Source of the DNA: Pseudomonas fulva | GTDB lineage: Bacteria; Pseudomonadota; Gammaproteobacteria; Pseudomonadales; Pseudomonadaceae | Direction: 5' to 3' | DNA length: 64,000 nucleotides | NCBI RefSeq assembly: GCF_023517795.1 | Contig: NZ_CP082928.1 | Coordinates: 372,001 to 436,000, forward strand | Shown: positions 1 through 11,669 of the stretch, one piece after another | Position numbering within the stretch: position 1 is the stretch's first letter | How the letters are laid out: the number at the start of each line of letters is the position of its first letter | Notes under the pieces: model-generated | The model's input: only the letters and a program-made list of their open reading frames with translations | The model's database searches: none | Told to the model about the DNA's origin: nothing | Translations under genes and position numbers: made by a program

Positions 1-136
1 TGCGTCGGTAGGCGGGGTCGTAGGCCAGGGTCACGCCGACCTGCTGGCGCGCTCCGCTCACCAGCTCTGCAGGCTCGATGGCCGCCACCTGCAGACTCAG
101 CAGAAACCCCAGCAGCAACAATGACGCTCTCAGCAT
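1..136 (-). CDS. DUF1287 domain protein, N-terminal part only
   Basis: The reading frame starts at 136 behind a good ribosome site (AGGAGG) and runs off the left edge, so only the first 45 codons are present. Residues 1-18 form a hydrophobic leucine-rich signal sequence. The segment after it reads LVSGARQQVGVTLAYDPAYR, which is the typical opening of the DUF1287 family, secreted proteins of unknown enzymatic role. The family call rests on this short motif; the rest of the protein lies outside the window. Confidence 0.7.
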   Translation of the reverse strand, partial: MLRASLLLLGFLLSLQVAAIEPAELVSGARQQVGVTLAYDPAYRR

Positions 137-308
137 GCACGCCTCCTTTCAGCCGAAACCGTTCGACGGACGCTCTTCTTTAAATGGTAATTTTTTGCGA
201 CAGTATGGCTGGGCACGGTTGAAGCCATATCGGGATGCCCCCATCACTACATAAAGTCGTCATGCACGGATGCCATCGACGATGCGCCTACCACCTGATG
301 AGGAGACC

Positions 309-488
309 ATGATGAGCAGCCCCGACAAGCAACAGGCACAGCAGTCGAACAGCAAATGTGAGCTCGCCCACGGCGCGCTGATCGACCCCAATGGTCAGGA
401 AATTCCGATTACCGAAAGCATGATCCAGCAAGCATGCAGCGAACTCGACAAGGACGCGACAACCAACCAGCAGGACACCTCCCGCTGA
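309..488 (+). CDS. small conserved hypothetical protein (59 aa)
   Basis: Short hydrophilic protein rich in Gln, Ser and Asp, with no membrane segment and no motif I recognise. An upstream in-frame ATG exists at 270, but the GAGGAG ribosome site sits directly before the ATG pair at 309/312, so 309 is chosen. It lies between the divergent DUF1287 gene and the convergent pdxB. Function unknown. Confidence 0.6.
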   Translation: MMSSPDKQQAQQSNSKCELAHGALIDPNGQEIPITESMIQQACSELDKDATTNQQDTSR

Positions 489-512
489 CAGGCCAGCACG
501 GCGTACGCGCTG

Positions 513-1664
513 TCATCTCAGGTTGATCACGCGCGCGCCCAGCGCGCTGATCAGCGCCCTCAGGTGCTCGTCCACGCCGAGCAGCTCGACTTCCAGCCCT
601 TCTATCTCACGGCGCATGGGATAACCCTTGCGCAGCAGGTCGAAACCGGCCTTGCGTGCCTGCTCCTCGATCACCAGGCTGCGGCGCAAGTCCGCATCGT
701 CGCGCCGCGGGTCGTAGACGGCGCGGCATACCGTAGCCAACGCCCAGGCCGGATCGCTGCCCGCGGCGATGCTCAGGCGCTGCAGCCAGCGGGCCGGGGT
801 CAAGGCGTCCAGAGAAATCGCCGGTTCGATACCCTGGTGTCGACAGAACGCCTGATAGATCTGCGCCGTGCCGCGCAGCTTGCCGTCCAGGCTGTAGCCG
901 GCGATGTGCGGCGTGGCGATATGGCACAGCGCGGCCAGTTCGAGATCGACCAGGGGCTCACCCTCCCAGACGTCCAGCACCACATGCAGATCGGCGCCGC
1001 GCTGCAGGTGCGTGCGTAGCGCTACGGTATCGAGCACCGCGCCACGGCTGGCGTTGAGCAGCCAGGTGCCGGGGCGCAGCTGCTCCAGCAGATCGGCGTC
1101 GAGCAGATGCCGGGTGGCGAACTCGCCGTCGCGGGTCAGCGGGGTGTGCAGGCTGATCACGTCGCACTGCTCGACGATCTGCTGCAGGCTCACATAATCG
1201 CCGCCCTCGGCGCGCCGCCGGGGCGGATCGCAGACCAGCACCCGCCAACCCAGCGCGCGCAGCACCTTGATCAGCCGCTCTCCAACCTGGCCGGCGCCGA
1301 CCACGCCGTAGGTGCGCTGCGTCAGGTCGGCGCCCAGGCGCTCGCCGAGCACCAGCAGGCTGCCGAGCACGTAGTCGACCACCCCCCGCGCATTGCAACC
1401 CGGCGCACTGCTCCAGGCGATGCCGGCTGCGCTGAAATAGTCGAGATCCAGGTGGTCGGTGCCGATGGTGCAGGTGCCGATGAAGCGCACCGGGCTGCCC
1501 TGCAGCAGCGCCTGGTCGACGGTCGTGACCGAACGCACCAGCAGCAGCTCGGCATCGGCCACGGCGGCGCGGTCGATGGCGCGCCCGGGCAACCGACGAA
1601 TTTCGCCGAAACCGGCGAAGAACTCATCGAGCAGCGGAATATTTTCGTCGGCGACTATGCGCAT
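513..1664 (-). CDS. pdxB: erythronate-4-phosphate dehydrogenase
   Basis: 383-aa D-isomer-specific 2-hydroxyacid dehydrogenase of the pyridoxal-phosphate (vitamin B6) pathway, oxidising 4-phosphoerythronate with NAD. The start is [16 protein letters not shown], a typical PdxB N-terminus, preceded by GGAGAG; an upstream in-frame extension lacks a ribosome site and is rejected. The Rossmann segment [14 protein letters not shown], the catalytic-domain stretch around [11 protein letters not shown] and the usual C-terminal PdxB dimerisation extension are all present. Length matches the family (about 380 aa). It is divergent from the MATE exporter, 114 bp away. Confidence 0.95.
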   Translation of the reverse strand: MRIVADENIPLLDEFFAGFGEIRRLPGRAIDRAAVADAELLLVRSVTTVDQALLQGSPVRFIGTCTIGTDHLDLDYFSAAGIAWSSAPGCNARGVVDYVLGSLLVLGERLGADLTQRTYGVVGAGQVGERLIKVLRALGWRVLVCDPPRRRAEGGDYVSLQQIVEQCDVISLHTPLTRDGEFATRHLLDADLLEQLRPGTWLLNASRGAVLDTVALRTHLQRGADLHVVLDVWEGEPLVDLELAALCHIATPHIAGYSLDGKLRGTAQIYQAFCRHQGIEPAISLDALTPARWLQRLSIAAGSDPAWALATVCRAVYDPRRDDADLRRSLVIEEQARKAGFDLLRKGYPMRREIEGLEVELLGVDEHLRALISALGARVINLR

Positions 1665-1778
1665 GGCAGCTCTCCACAAACCGGTGGGCATTCTACCTGC
1701 AAGCGCGGCGGTTCGCCTTTCCTGACCGATCCGTCAACGCGTAGACTGTGCGGTTTTCTCTGCCCAGTGAAACTTGTC

Positions 1779-3167
1779 ATGCCTGCCCAATCCCGCCTGC
1801 AGCGGGTGCGCACCGAACTGCGCACACTGCTGGCCCTTGCCCTGCCGATCATCGTCGCGCAGTTGGCCTATACCTCGATCGGCTTCGTCGACACCGTGAT
1901 GTCCGGGCGCTTCAGTGCCCGCGACCTGGCCGCCGTGGCCCTCGGCAACTCGATCTGGGTACCGGTGTTCCTGCTGATGACCGGTATCCTGCTGGCCACC
2001 ACACCCAAGGTGGCCCAGCGCTTCGGCGCCGGCCAGCACGGCGAGATCGGCCCGCTGGTGCGCCAGGCCCTGTGGCTGGCACTGGCGGTGGGCTGCCTGG
2101 CGGGCACGCTGCTATGGAACGCCGAGTTCGTGCTGCGCCTGATGAAGGTGGACGCAGACCTGATCGAACCGGCCATGGGCTACCTGCACGGCGTGGCGTT
2201 CGGCTTTCCCTGCGTGGCGCTGTTCCACGTGCTGCGCTGCTACAGCGACGGCCTGGGTCGCACCCGCCCGGCCATGGTGGTGGGCCTGCTCGGCCTGCTG
2301 GTGAATATCCCGCTGAACTACGTGCTGATCTACGGCAAGCTCGGCCTGCCGCCGCTGGGCAGCGTCGGCTGTGGTTGGGCCACGGCGCTGGTGATGCTGT
2401 TCATGCTGCTGGGCATGCTCTGGTGGATTCGCCGCGCGCCGGTCTACGCGCACACCACGCCACTGCGACGCTTCGACTGGCCGGACTGGACGCTGATCAA
2501 GCGCCTGCTGGGCATCGGCCTGCCGATCGGCATCGCGGTATTCGCCGAGTCGAGCATCTTCGCGGTCATCGCCCTGCTGATCGGCGGCCTGGGCGCCACC
2601 GTGGTCGCCGGGCACCAGATCGCCCTCAACTTCGCCTCGCTGGTGTTCATGATCCCCTACTCCATCGGCATGGCCGCCACCGTGCGCGTCGGCCAGGCAC
2701 TCGGCCGCGAGCAGCCACGGGAGGCGCGCTTCGCTGCCGGGGTGAGTATCGCCACCGCATTGGCCTACGCCTGCGTATCGGCGACCTGCATGCTGCTGAT
2801 GCTCGAACCCATCGCGCGGATCTACTCCTCGGCGCCGGAGGTGATCGAAGTGGCCGTGGCGCTGATCGTCTACGCCGCGCTGTTCCAGTTCTCCGATGCC
2901 ATCCAGGTCACCGCGGCCGGCGCGCTGCGTGGCTATCAGGACACCCGGGCGACGATGATCCTGACCCTGTTCGCATACTGGGGCATCGGCCTGCCGGTCG
3001 GCTACCTGCTGGGCCTGACCGAGCTGTTCGGCGCCGCCAGTGGCCCGGCCGGGCTGTGGCAGGGGCTGATCGTCGGCCTGACCTGTGCAGCGTTGATGCT
3101 GACGCTGCGCCTGAAGACCAGCGCCAGGCGGCGAATTGGAATGCAGCCGATGGCGCCAGCGGCCTAG
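1779..3167 (+). CDS. MATE-family multidrug/Na+ or H+ antiporter (NorM/PmpM type)
   Basis: 462-aa inner-membrane protein with about twelve hydrophobic helices. The N-terminal segment around IGFVDTVMSGRFSARDLAAV is the characteristic first-repeat MATE motif, and a second related bundle begins near IGLPIGIAVFAESSIF. The family exports cationic drugs in exchange for protons or sodium. The start is taken at ATG 1779 (MPAQSRL); a GTG four codons upstream is also possible. It stands alone, divergent from pdxB. Substrate cannot be read from sequence; the closest functional analogue by context would be P. aeruginosa PmpM. Confidence 0.88.
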   Translation: MPAQSRLQRVRTELRTLLALALPIIVAQLAYTSIGFVDTVMSGRFSARDLAAVALGNSIWVPVFLLMTGILLATTPKVAQRFGAGQHGEIGPLVRQALWLALAVGCLAGTLLWNAEFVLRLMKVDADLIEPAMGYLHGVAFGFPCVALFHVLRCYSDGLGRTRPAMVVGLLGLLVNIPLNYVLIYGKLGLPPLGSVGCGWATALVMLFMLLGMLWWIRRAPVYAHTTPLRRFDWPDWTLIKRLLGIGLPIGIAVFAESSIFAVIALLIGGLGATVVAGHQIALNFASLVFMIPYSIGMAATVRVGQALGREQPREARFAAGVSIATALAYACVSATCMLLMLEPIARIYSSAPEVIEVAVALIVYAALFQFSDAIQVTAAGALRGYQDTRATMILTLFAYWGIGLPVGYLLGLTELFGAASGPAGLWQGLIVGLTCAALMLTLRLKTSARRRIGMQPMAPAA

Positions 3168-3207
3168 CGAGGTGATCGCAATGGTGGGCAGCAGCCAGCA
3201 ATCCCCT

Positions 3208-3257
3208 GTGGGAGCGGGCCATGCCCGCGATTTTTCACGGGCATGGCCCGCTCCCAC
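3208..3257. repeat. REP-like palindrome
   Basis: Perfect inverted repeat with 20-bp arms (GTGGGAGCGGGCCATGCCCG at 3208-3227 and its complement at 3238-3257) and a 10-nt loop. It lies between the convergent MATE and tusA genes. A relative occurs at 14221-14286, so this is a dispersed Pseudomonas-type REP element. It could also act as a bidirectional transcription barrier, but it has no T-run. Confidence 0.85.
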
Positions 3258-3287
3258 ATGGGTCACCTATTGCCCGCCTAGCCCCGC

Positions 3288-3530
3288 TCAATCAACCTTC
3301 TTGCGAATCCAGTACAGGTAGGTCTCGGCATCCTGCGCCTGCTCCACCAGCTCATGGCCGAGAAACACGCAGAACTTGGGGATATCGCGCTGGGTCGAGG
3401 GGTCGGTGGCGATCACCTTGAGCAGGCCGCCGGCCGGCAGGTCGCGCACCTTGTTGTGCAGCATCATCACCGGCTCGGGGCAGAACAGGCCGGTGGCGTC
3501 GAGGGTGTCATCAGGGGTCGAATCGAGCAT
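3288..3530 (-). CDS. tusA: TusA-family sulfurtransferase
   Basis: 80-aa cytosolic sulfur carrier of the tRNA 2-thiouridine relay. The family signature [15 protein letters not shown] gives the persulfide-carrying Cys and the CPxP motif, and the C-terminus (YLYWIRKK) matches pseudomonad TusA. The start at 3530 has GGAG upstream and gives the usual 79-83 aa length; the longer frame from 3566 has no ribosome site. It is downstream of rlmM on the same strand, separated by 73 bp. Confidence 0.92.
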   Translation of the reverse strand: MLDSTPDDTLDATGLFCPEPVMMLHNKVRDLPAGGLLKVIATDPSTQRDIPKFCVFLGHELVEQAQDAETYLYWIRKKVD

Positions 3531-3603
3531 CACAGGCTCCGCGTCATGGGTACGTGCAGTGTTCATGGAATCGCCGCCCGGCTGGGCGGCGTAACGGTTT
3601 GGC

Positions 3604-4659
3604 CTACTTGCTCAGGCGGCGCAGGTGGCAGGTCACTTCCTCGCGGTCGTGGTACAGCTGCTTGCAGGCGATGGTCGCCTTGACCTTGCGCGCCGCCAGG
3701 CCTTCGGCAATGCGTTCGAGCAGGCGCTGCACCTCGGCGTAGCGCTGCTTCATCGGCAACTTGAGGTTGACCACCGCCTCGCGGCAATGTCCCTCGCCGA
3801 TCCAGCTTTCCAGCAGCGCGGCACTGCGCGCCGGCTTCTCGACGATATCGCAGACCATCCAGTCCACCGGCTGCTTGGGCTTCCAGGTGAAGCCGTCGAC
3901 CATCAGGTGCTTGACCAGGCCGGTGTCCATCAGGCTCTCGGCCATCGGGCCGTTGTCGATGGCGGTGACCAGCATGCCGCGGCGTACCAGCTGATAGGTC
4001 CAGCCACCCGGTGCGGCGCCGAGGTCGACGCCGGTCATCTCGTCCGACAGGCGCTCGTCCCATTGCTCGCGGGGGATGAAGGTGTGCCAGGCCTCTTCGA
4101 GCTTCAGGGTCGAACGGCTGGGCGCCTCGCGGGGGAACTTGAGGCGCGGGATGCCCATGGGCCAGATCGCCGAATTGTTCGCCTCGGCCATGCCGAGAAA
4201 TACCTCGCGGCCACTCTTGAAGGTCAGCAGCAGGCGCGGCGCGCGGGCGTTCTCCGCCAGCCGGCCGGCAGCCATCAGCGCCTTGCGCAGCGGGCCTTCG
4301 AACTTCTTGCAGAAGCCGGACAGCTCCTTGCCCTCGTTGCTGTCGAACACCTCCAGCCACAGGCTGCCGAAGATCGGCAGCGGCGCCAGGTGCTCGAGCA
4401 ACACGCTGATACGATCCTTCTCGGGCAGCTCGATGAAGCGCCCTCGCGCCCACTGGCGAATGAATATCAGTTGGCCGAAGCGCAGCCCGGCCATCAGCCG
4501 CTCGGCGCCCGCCTCGTCGCTGCAGATGAATTCGGCGTGGGCGGTATTGGGCTTGGCCTTGGCGTAACCGGGCACCTCGAGGCGCGCAGCATGCTCGGAA
4601 ATCTCCGAACATACCTCGCTCTCGAAGCCGGGGCGGCAGTGCAGCAACAACGTATTCAT
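3604..4659 (-). CDS. rlmM: 23S rRNA 2'-O-ribose C2498 methyltransferase RlmM
   Basis: 351-aa SAM-dependent methyltransferase of the RlmM/YgdE family, which methylates the ribose of C2498 in 23S rRNA. Start [16 protein letters not shown] has AAGGAGAG just upstream. An N-terminal THUMP-like region precedes the Rossmann methyltransferase domain, where [15 protein letters not shown] is the SAM-binding motif and [10 protein letters not shown] follows as the catalytic Asp region. Length equals the family norm (about 355 aa). Divergent from acnA. Confidence 0.93.
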   Translation of the reverse strand: MNTLLLHCRPGFESEVCSEISEHAARLEVPGYAKAKPNTAHAEFICSDEAGAERLMAGLRFGQLIFIRQWARGRFIELPEKDRISVLLEHLAPLPIFGSLWLEVFDSNEGKELSGFCKKFEGPLRKALMAAGRLAENARAPRLLLTFKSGREVFLGMAEANNSAIWPMGIPRLKFPREAPSRSTLKLEEAWHTFIPREQWDERLSDEMTGVDLGAAPGGWTYQLVRRGMLVTAIDNGPMAESLMDTGLVKHLMVDGFTWKPKQPVDWMVCDIVEKPARSAALLESWIGEGHCREAVVNLKLPMKQRYAEVQRLLERIAEGLAARKVKATIACKQLYHDREEVTCHLRRLSK

Positions 4660-4901
4660 CGACACTCTCCTTGGGCCGCGCATGATAGCGAAAACCGGAA
4701 CCCAGGGCCTCAGTTCCCTGTCCAGAGAACAGCATCCCGGCATCGCCGGCTGCGCCTGCGGACTATGCTCGACAGGCGCACGATCAGGCGACGGCTCACC
4801 GCACGCCACACGAGCCGGGCCCAGGGAACTCTCGCGCAGAGTCGCAGAAGCTCTGCCAAACCAGCTTGGCTTGTACCGTGCAAGCCATAAGGAGATGCAC
4901 G

Positions 4902-7640
<2,739 letters not shown>

Positions 7641-7980
7641 TGCGCATCCGTGCAGCGTCGCCAATGGCCGCGCTGCACGGCGCTTTCCGTAGCCTGGGTC
7701 GAGCGACGCGACGCCCGGGTTCTTTATTATCCGCCTGCCCGCTACATAAGCCCCACCAATGGACTGCCGATTTACCGGCGTCAAAATGTGACGAACCTCG
7801 AATATTGGTTACACTGCAGCCCTGCCACGCGTAAGCGATAACCATAAAAAGCGTTGTCTGAAGATCGGCCGACCCAGCCGCACCGGGTCCAGGCCCAAGG
7901 TCATAGTCTGTAGGCACCGCGACTCATCGCCAGCCTGCCTAGTGCCCACCAGGCATCGCACTGACATCAGGGTAGATGCC
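7641..7980. other. acnA-aer intergenic region (340 bp)
   Basis: No gene. Just after acnA an 8-bp stem, GTGCAGCG at 7650-7657 pairing with CGCTGCAC at 7671-7678, may be the acnA terminator, although it lacks a T-run. Around 7690-7720 there is an imperfect palindromic stretch (CCTGGGTCGAGCG...CGCCCGGGT) resembling a decayed repeat. A candidate motility-sigma promoter lies at 7747-7773. Confidence 0.5.
7747..7773 (+). promoter_or_regulatory. possible FliA (sigma28) promoter for aer
   Basis: TAAGCCCC, an 11-nt spacer and GCCGATTT resemble the sigma28 consensus TAAAGTTT-N11-GCCGATAA. The -10 half matches 6 of 8 positions and the spacer is exact, but the -35 half is weak. It lies about 210 bp before the aer start. 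Chemoreceptor genes are commonly FliA-dependent, which is the reason to note it. Confidence 0.3.
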
Positions 7981-9546
7981 ATGCGTAACAACCAGCCCAT
8001 CACCGGTAACGAGCGGACATTTCCAGCGCAGCAGCGCCTGATCTCGACCACCGACCTCAAGGGCCAGATCACCTACTGCAACGATGCCTTCGTGGAAATC
8101 AGCGGTTTCTCCCGCGACGAGCTGATCCGCGCCCCGCACAACCTGGTTCGCCACCCGGACGTGCCGCCCGCCGTGTTCGCCCATATGTGGGAGACCCTGA
8201 AAGCCGGCCGACCGTGGATGGGCATCGTCAAGAACCGCTGCAAGAGCGGCGATCATTACTGGGTCAACGCCTACGTGGTGCCGGTGCTGGATGACGGCAA
8301 AGTCACCGGCTACGAGTCGGTGCGCAGCAAGCCCACCGCCGAACAGGTGCAGCGCGCCCAGGCCCTCTATTCCCGTATCAATGCCGGCAAGGCGGCGATA
8401 CCGAGCCGCGACCGCTGGCTGCCGGTGCTGCAGAACTGGCTGCCGTTCATTCTGGTCAGCCAGGTGGGCTTCCTGGTTGGCGCCTGGCTGGACAGCACCT
8501 GGGGCTTCGTCGCCGCCGCGGCGCTGTCGATTCCCCTCGGCCTGCTCGGCCTGGCGTGGCAGAGCCGCGGTACCAAGCGCCTGCTGCAACTGGCCGAACA
8601 AACGACGTCCGACCCGCTGATCGCGCAGATGTATACCGACAACCGGGGCGTCGAAGGCCGTCTGGAACTGTCCATTCTCAGCCAGGAAGCACGACTGAAA
8701 ACCTGCCTCACCCGCCTGCAGGACAGCGCCGAGAACCTGGCCAGGCAGGCCCAGCAGGCCGACGTGCTCGCCCATAACAGCTCCGCCGGGTTGCAGCGCC
8801 AGCGCGAGGAGACCGACCAGGTCGCCACCGCCGTCAATGAAATGGCCGCCACCACCCTGGAGGTGGCCAACAACGTGGCGCGCACCGCCATCGCCACCCA
8901 GGAAGCCAACCGCCTGACCCAGGAAGGCCGCACCATCGCCAGCGAAACCCGCCAAGCGATCCAGCGCCTGTCCCTGTCGGTGGGGGAAACCGGCGAAGCC
9001 GTCACCCGCCTCGCCCAGGACAGCAATGAAATCGGCGGCGTGGTCGACGTGATCAAAGGCATCGCTGACCAGACCAACCTGCTGGCCCTCAACGCCGCCA
9101 TCGAAGCCGCCCGCGCCGGCGAAATGGGCCGCGGCTTCGCCGTGGTCGCCGACGAAGTCCGCTCCCTGGCGCAACGCACCGCCGAATCCACAGGCCAGAT
9201 CCACGCCCTGATCGCCAAACTGCAACGCACCGCCGACGAAGCCGTAATGACCATGGACATCGGCCGCAAACAGGCCGACGAAGGCGTCGAACGCGTGCAA
9301 CAGGCCGACCAGGCCCTGGCCGGCATCAGTGACGCGGTGGCCAATATCAACGAAATGGCCGACCAGATCGCCGCCGCCGCCGAAGAACAAAGCGCCGTGG
9401 CCGACGAAATCAGCCGCAATATCACTACCATCGCCCAACTCTCCGACCAGACGGCGGGTGAGGCACAGAGTACGGCGTTGTTGAGTGAGGAACTGACCAG
9501 TACGGCGCAGGGGCAGTATTCGTTGGTGGCAAGGTTTAATCGGTAG
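7981..9546 (+). CDS. aer: aerotaxis receptor Aer (PAS-MCP)
   Basis: 521-aa membrane-anchored energy taxis transducer. An N-terminal PAS domain (about residues 20-115; [20 protein letters not shown], later [17 protein letters not shown]) would bind FAD and report redox state. A short hydrophobic anchor follows (about 150-190), then the cytoplasmic methyl-accepting signalling domain with the conserved hairpin [20 protein letters not shown]. It signals to CheA. The start at [20 protein letters not shown] gives exactly the length known for P. aeruginosa Aer, whose gene is also next to acnA. Ribosome site is weak (AGGGTA). Confidence 0.92.
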   Translation: MRNNQPITGNERTFPAQQRLISTTDLKGQITYCNDAFVEISGFSRDELIRAPHNLVRHPDVPPAVFAHMWETLKAGRPWMGIVKNRCKSGDHYWVNAYVVPVLDDGKVTGYESVRSKPTAEQVQRAQALYSRINAGKAAIPSRDRWLPVLQNWLPFILVSQVGFLVGAWLDSTWGFVAAAALSIPLGLLGLAWQSRGTKRLLQLAEQTTSDPLIAQMYTDNRGVEGRLELSILSQEARLKTCLTRLQDSAENLARQAQQADVLAHNSSAGLQRQREETDQVATAVNEMAATTLEVANNVARTAIATQEANRLTQEGRTIASETRQAIQRLSLSVGETGEAVTRLAQDSNEIGGVVDVIKGIADQTNLLALNAAIEAARAGEMGRGFAVVADEVRSLAQRTAESTGQIHALIAKLQRTADEAVMTMDIGRKQADEGVERVQQADQALAGISDAVANINEMADQIAAAAEEQSAVADEISRNITTIAQLSDQTAGEAQSTALLSEELTSTAQGQYSLVARFNR

Positions 9547-9772
9547 GTTGGGTTGGTGGGGCTGCACTTTGGGCCTGGTGCGCACGCGAGGCAAGGAAAC
9601 TTTTGTACCCTTGCGAAGGTGCAATGAGCGTGGTGTATACATGCCAAACACCCCAGTGCCTCGCCGTATGCCTCGGACTAGACGGGTTCAGCACAAAGGT
9701 CCTGAAATGTTATACACCAGTCAATTACAGGGAGTTATGCAAGTTGGTGTCTATTTATAATTAGGAGGCTTG

Positions 9773-10159
9773 ATGAAGGACCTCGAAGCCCTCATTAAAG
9801 CAGCTGCCACAAACGGCAGCGAGCCAGAATACCAAGAGACATTTATCTATTGCGAGGCAATGAAAATTTCTCCGGAAGCATTCTGCAATGAGTTTTCAAT
9901 TGTGGTCGCAAAGAGTTTCCAACAGGGAGCGCTTGATTATAATTACTGTAATGAGGCGATGAACTACTTGTGGGGTTTTATCACGACTCCTCCTGTATTC
10001 GGACCAGATAAAGACATTCCTGAACCAGCTTTTTCCGTCTATAAAGCCTTTGATGAGGGTGAGATCCTGCATAAAGGAGATTCAGCCGAAACAGACCCAA
10101 TAGAGAAATATACCAAACCAATCATTACTGAGATACTTAGTCGCGCAGAAGCATCCTAA
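9773..10159 (+). CDS. hypothetical protein, AT-rich (128 aa)
   Basis: Start ATG 9773 behind a strong AGGAGG. The protein is acidic and soluble, with no signal peptide or membrane segment; aromatic-rich stretches (YCEAMKIS, YNYCNEAMNYLWGF) suggest a small helical protein. I do not recognise the family. Codon use is visibly AT-richer than the surrounding Pseudomonas genes, and the upstream 226 bp are also atypical, so recent acquisition is likely. Size and acidity would fit an immunity-type protein, but no toxin gene is adjacent, so that is speculation. Confidence 0.65.
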   Translation: MKDLEALIKAAATNGSEPEYQETFIYCEAMKISPEAFCNEFSIVVAKSFQQGALDYNYCNEAMNYLWGFITTPPVFGPDKDIPEPAFSVYKAFDEGEILHKGDSAETDPIEKYTKPIITEILSRAEAS

Positions 10160-10212
10160 CTACTTTCGCCCACTGGGACGGGCCAAAGTCCGCCGCTTAA
10201 CCAACGTTAGAG
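10154..10212 (+). other. possible attC-like recombination site
   Basis: CTAAC at 10156-10160 overlaps the stop of the preceding gene and GTTAG at 10206-10210 lies 9 bp before the next gene, an arrangement seen in integron gene cassettes. Between them GGAC and GTCC can pair. The outer motifs match the attC ends at 6 of 7 positions each, but the stem is poor and no integrase is in the window. Confidence 0.2.
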
Positions 10213-10218
10213 CTAGGT

Positions 10219-10494
10219 ATGCACCCCAAAAATATCAAACCATGGCTACTTATTTCGCTCGCGGCACTGTCAGTACGTTTTTTTGCCGGCCTTTATTACC
10301 TATACATAGGTTGCCCTAGAATTTTGGGGGAATGCTACAACGAAGGCGCGGATGCTGCTTTCTGGCCAATAATAATCTCGATGCTAACATTTTATGTATC
10401 TGCCCTAGCAATTATTACCATAGTAACAGTCAGAACGGCTATGATCCTGGTGCGCCTTTCGAGGCAAGTATTCACATCCAAAAAATCCACCTAG
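10219..10494 (+). CDS. small hypothetical membrane protein, AT-rich (91 aa)
   Basis: Two to three predicted membrane segments: about residues 9-30 (LLISLAALSVRFFAGLYYL) and 48-78 (FWPIIISMLTFYVSALAIIT and onward). The tail is basic and probably cytoplasmic. No family recognised. Like its upstream neighbour it is AT-rich, and the ribosome site is weak (AGAGCTAGGT). It probably belongs to the same foreign patch. Confidence 0.55.
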   Translation: MHPKNIKPWLLISLAALSVRFFAGLYYLYIGCPRILGECYNEGADAAFWPIIISMLTFYVSALAIITIVTVRTAMILVRLSRQVFTSKKST

Positions 10495-10571
10495 TGGTTC
10501 AAGTCCTTTCGCTCCGCTCACCGATACCGGCTAAAGCTCACTCCGCAACCAAACACCAGAAGCAACTCAAC

Positions 10572-10679
10572 ATGAAATTTTTTTGGAAAATAACTAGAGC
10601 AATAGCAGCACTAACAGCAAGTAGGGTGGATGACGCTCTTTTCATCCACCATTGCACGCTGAAACTGGTGGACGGATAA
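10572..10679 (+). pseudogene. N-terminal gene stub running into a 76-bp repeat
   Basis: ATG 10572 opens a 35-codon frame whose first 16 residues (MKFFWKITRAIAALTA) look like the start of a signal peptide or membrane anchor. From codon 17 on it is encoded by the repeat at 10621-10696 and stops inside it. This looks like the 5' end of an AT-rich gene cut off when the repeat arrived or when a rearrangement joined it to the DinB remnant. No clear ribosome site, so it may not be expressed. Confidence 0.35.
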
Positions 10680-10696
10680 AGCGTCGTCCACCCTAC
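10621..10696. repeat. 76-bp palindromic element (copy 1 of 3)
   Basis: Ends are 16-bp inverted repeats with one mismatch (GTAGGGTGGATGACGC at 10621, GCGTCGTCCACCCTAC ending at 10696). An inner inverted pair (TCCACC / GGTGGA) makes it a doublet of two short hairpins, the architecture of REP doublets (REPINs). Copies of exactly the same length lie at 13984-14059 and 37332-37407. Confidence 0.85.
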
Positions 10697-10936
10697 GAAA
10701 CTGAGTACTTGGAAGACCTCGTATCTACGCAGTTTCAGGAGCCTATTCGCTTTGTTTTCGTGGATTGCAAACAGGGCATGCTGAGCCGTGAGGAAGCGAT
10801 CTTTAATCTGATCAATCACGGCACCTATCATCGCGGCGCCATCGGCCATGCTCTCGACCGGGCTGAAGGCAGCCGGCCCGCCGATACCTACACGGTATTT
10901 ATTCATGGGGCTGAGCCTGAGCGTCGAAACGCCTGA
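10697..10936 (+). pseudogene. DinB-family protein, C-terminal remnant
   Basis: The frame encodes the C-terminal half of a DinB/DUF664-type protein: IFNLINHGTYHRGAIGHALD contains the conserved HxxxH metal-binding helix (NHGTYHRG). About the first half of a normal 150-170-aa DinB protein is missing, including the first metal-binding helix. The recognisable part begins immediately after the 76-bp repeat (10621-10696), so the break point coincides with the repeat. A continuous frame through the repeat exists from 10652 but would produce a non-functional fusion. Confidence 0.75.
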
Positions 10937-10978
10937 GGCATGCTCCCCGTTCGATACAGACCCACCATCCGGCGCACC

Positions 10979-11317
10979 ATGACCAATCCGCAAAACCAAC
11001 TGAATGAACTGATCGCTCACCTTGCGGCGCTCAGAGACATTCTCGCCCTCGACGCAGATAGCCACTGGGGCACGCATTTCCGCAATTGCCTGTCGACCGC
11101 CAGAGCGCTGGCGGACAGCAGTCACGATGGGGATGAATTGACAGGCCTGGCGTGTTCTGTGATGTCCGTATACGGCGGCATGGGCAGCTTCAACGATTAC
11201 GCGCCGTGGCAGAATGGCCGCTTGATTGCTGGCATGGAGTCGTTGGATGAGGCCTCGAACCGCGTCTATATGGCCGCCCGGGCGATAAGGCTGCGCAACG
11301 CCACAGACGTAGATTGA
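10979..11317 (+). CDS. conserved hypothetical protein (112 aa)
   Basis: Small soluble, mostly helical protein starting MTNPQNQLNELIAHLAALRD. A central motif HFRNCLSTARALAD followed by VYGGMGSFNDYAP looks like a conserved domain of unknown function (it reminds me of the DUF6966 type, unverified). The start at 10979 has only a weak ribosome site; an in-frame ATG 13 codons earlier is the alternative. It is followed 25 bp later by another small gene on the same strand. Confidence 0.6.
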   Translation: MTNPQNQLNELIAHLAALRDILALDADSHWGTHFRNCLSTARALADSSHDGDELTGLACSVMSVYGGMGSFNDYAPWQNGRLIAGMESLDEASNRVYMAARAIRLRNATDVD

Positions 11318-11342
11318 CTGCATACAGAGGCAACCGCATCGA

Positions 11343-11669
11343 ATGTCCATAAACACCCTATCCGACCTCTTCCAGTCCGACCCCATCAGTTGGGGCTGCC
11401 GGGGCGATCCCTATCTGTGGCAGGAAATGAGCGAGGCGCTGGCCGCCCTGCCGCTTCCACCCAGCGAGGCGCAGCTGGCCGCACTCCTCGAGACCACCTT
11501 CGAACGCCTGGTTGGCTTGCCGACAAGCGCGCAAGAGTCGTCGGTGTTCGTCGAGCGGCATGCCCATGGCGGTATGTCGTCGGGCCATATCAGCTTGAAG
11601 TTCTGGCGCGAGACGGCCTTGCCGTTGTTGTTGGCGCGCTACCGCACCGCACAGGGCGACAGGCTGTGA
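11343..11669 (+). CDS. conserved hypothetical protein (108 aa)
   Basis: Soluble protein with WGCRGDPYLWQEM near the N-terminus and FVERHAHGGMSSGHISLKFW in the C-terminal half; the His/Gly-rich stretch looks like a conserved surface or metal site. No family recognised. The stop overlaps the GTG start of the next gene (GTGA), so it is translationally coupled to the GNAT acetyltransferase. Confidence 0.65.
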   Translation: MSINTLSDLFQSDPISWGCRGDPYLWQEMSEALAALPLPPSEAQLAALLETTFERLVGLPTSAQESSVFVERHAHGGMSSGHISLKFWRETALPLLLARYRTAQGDRL

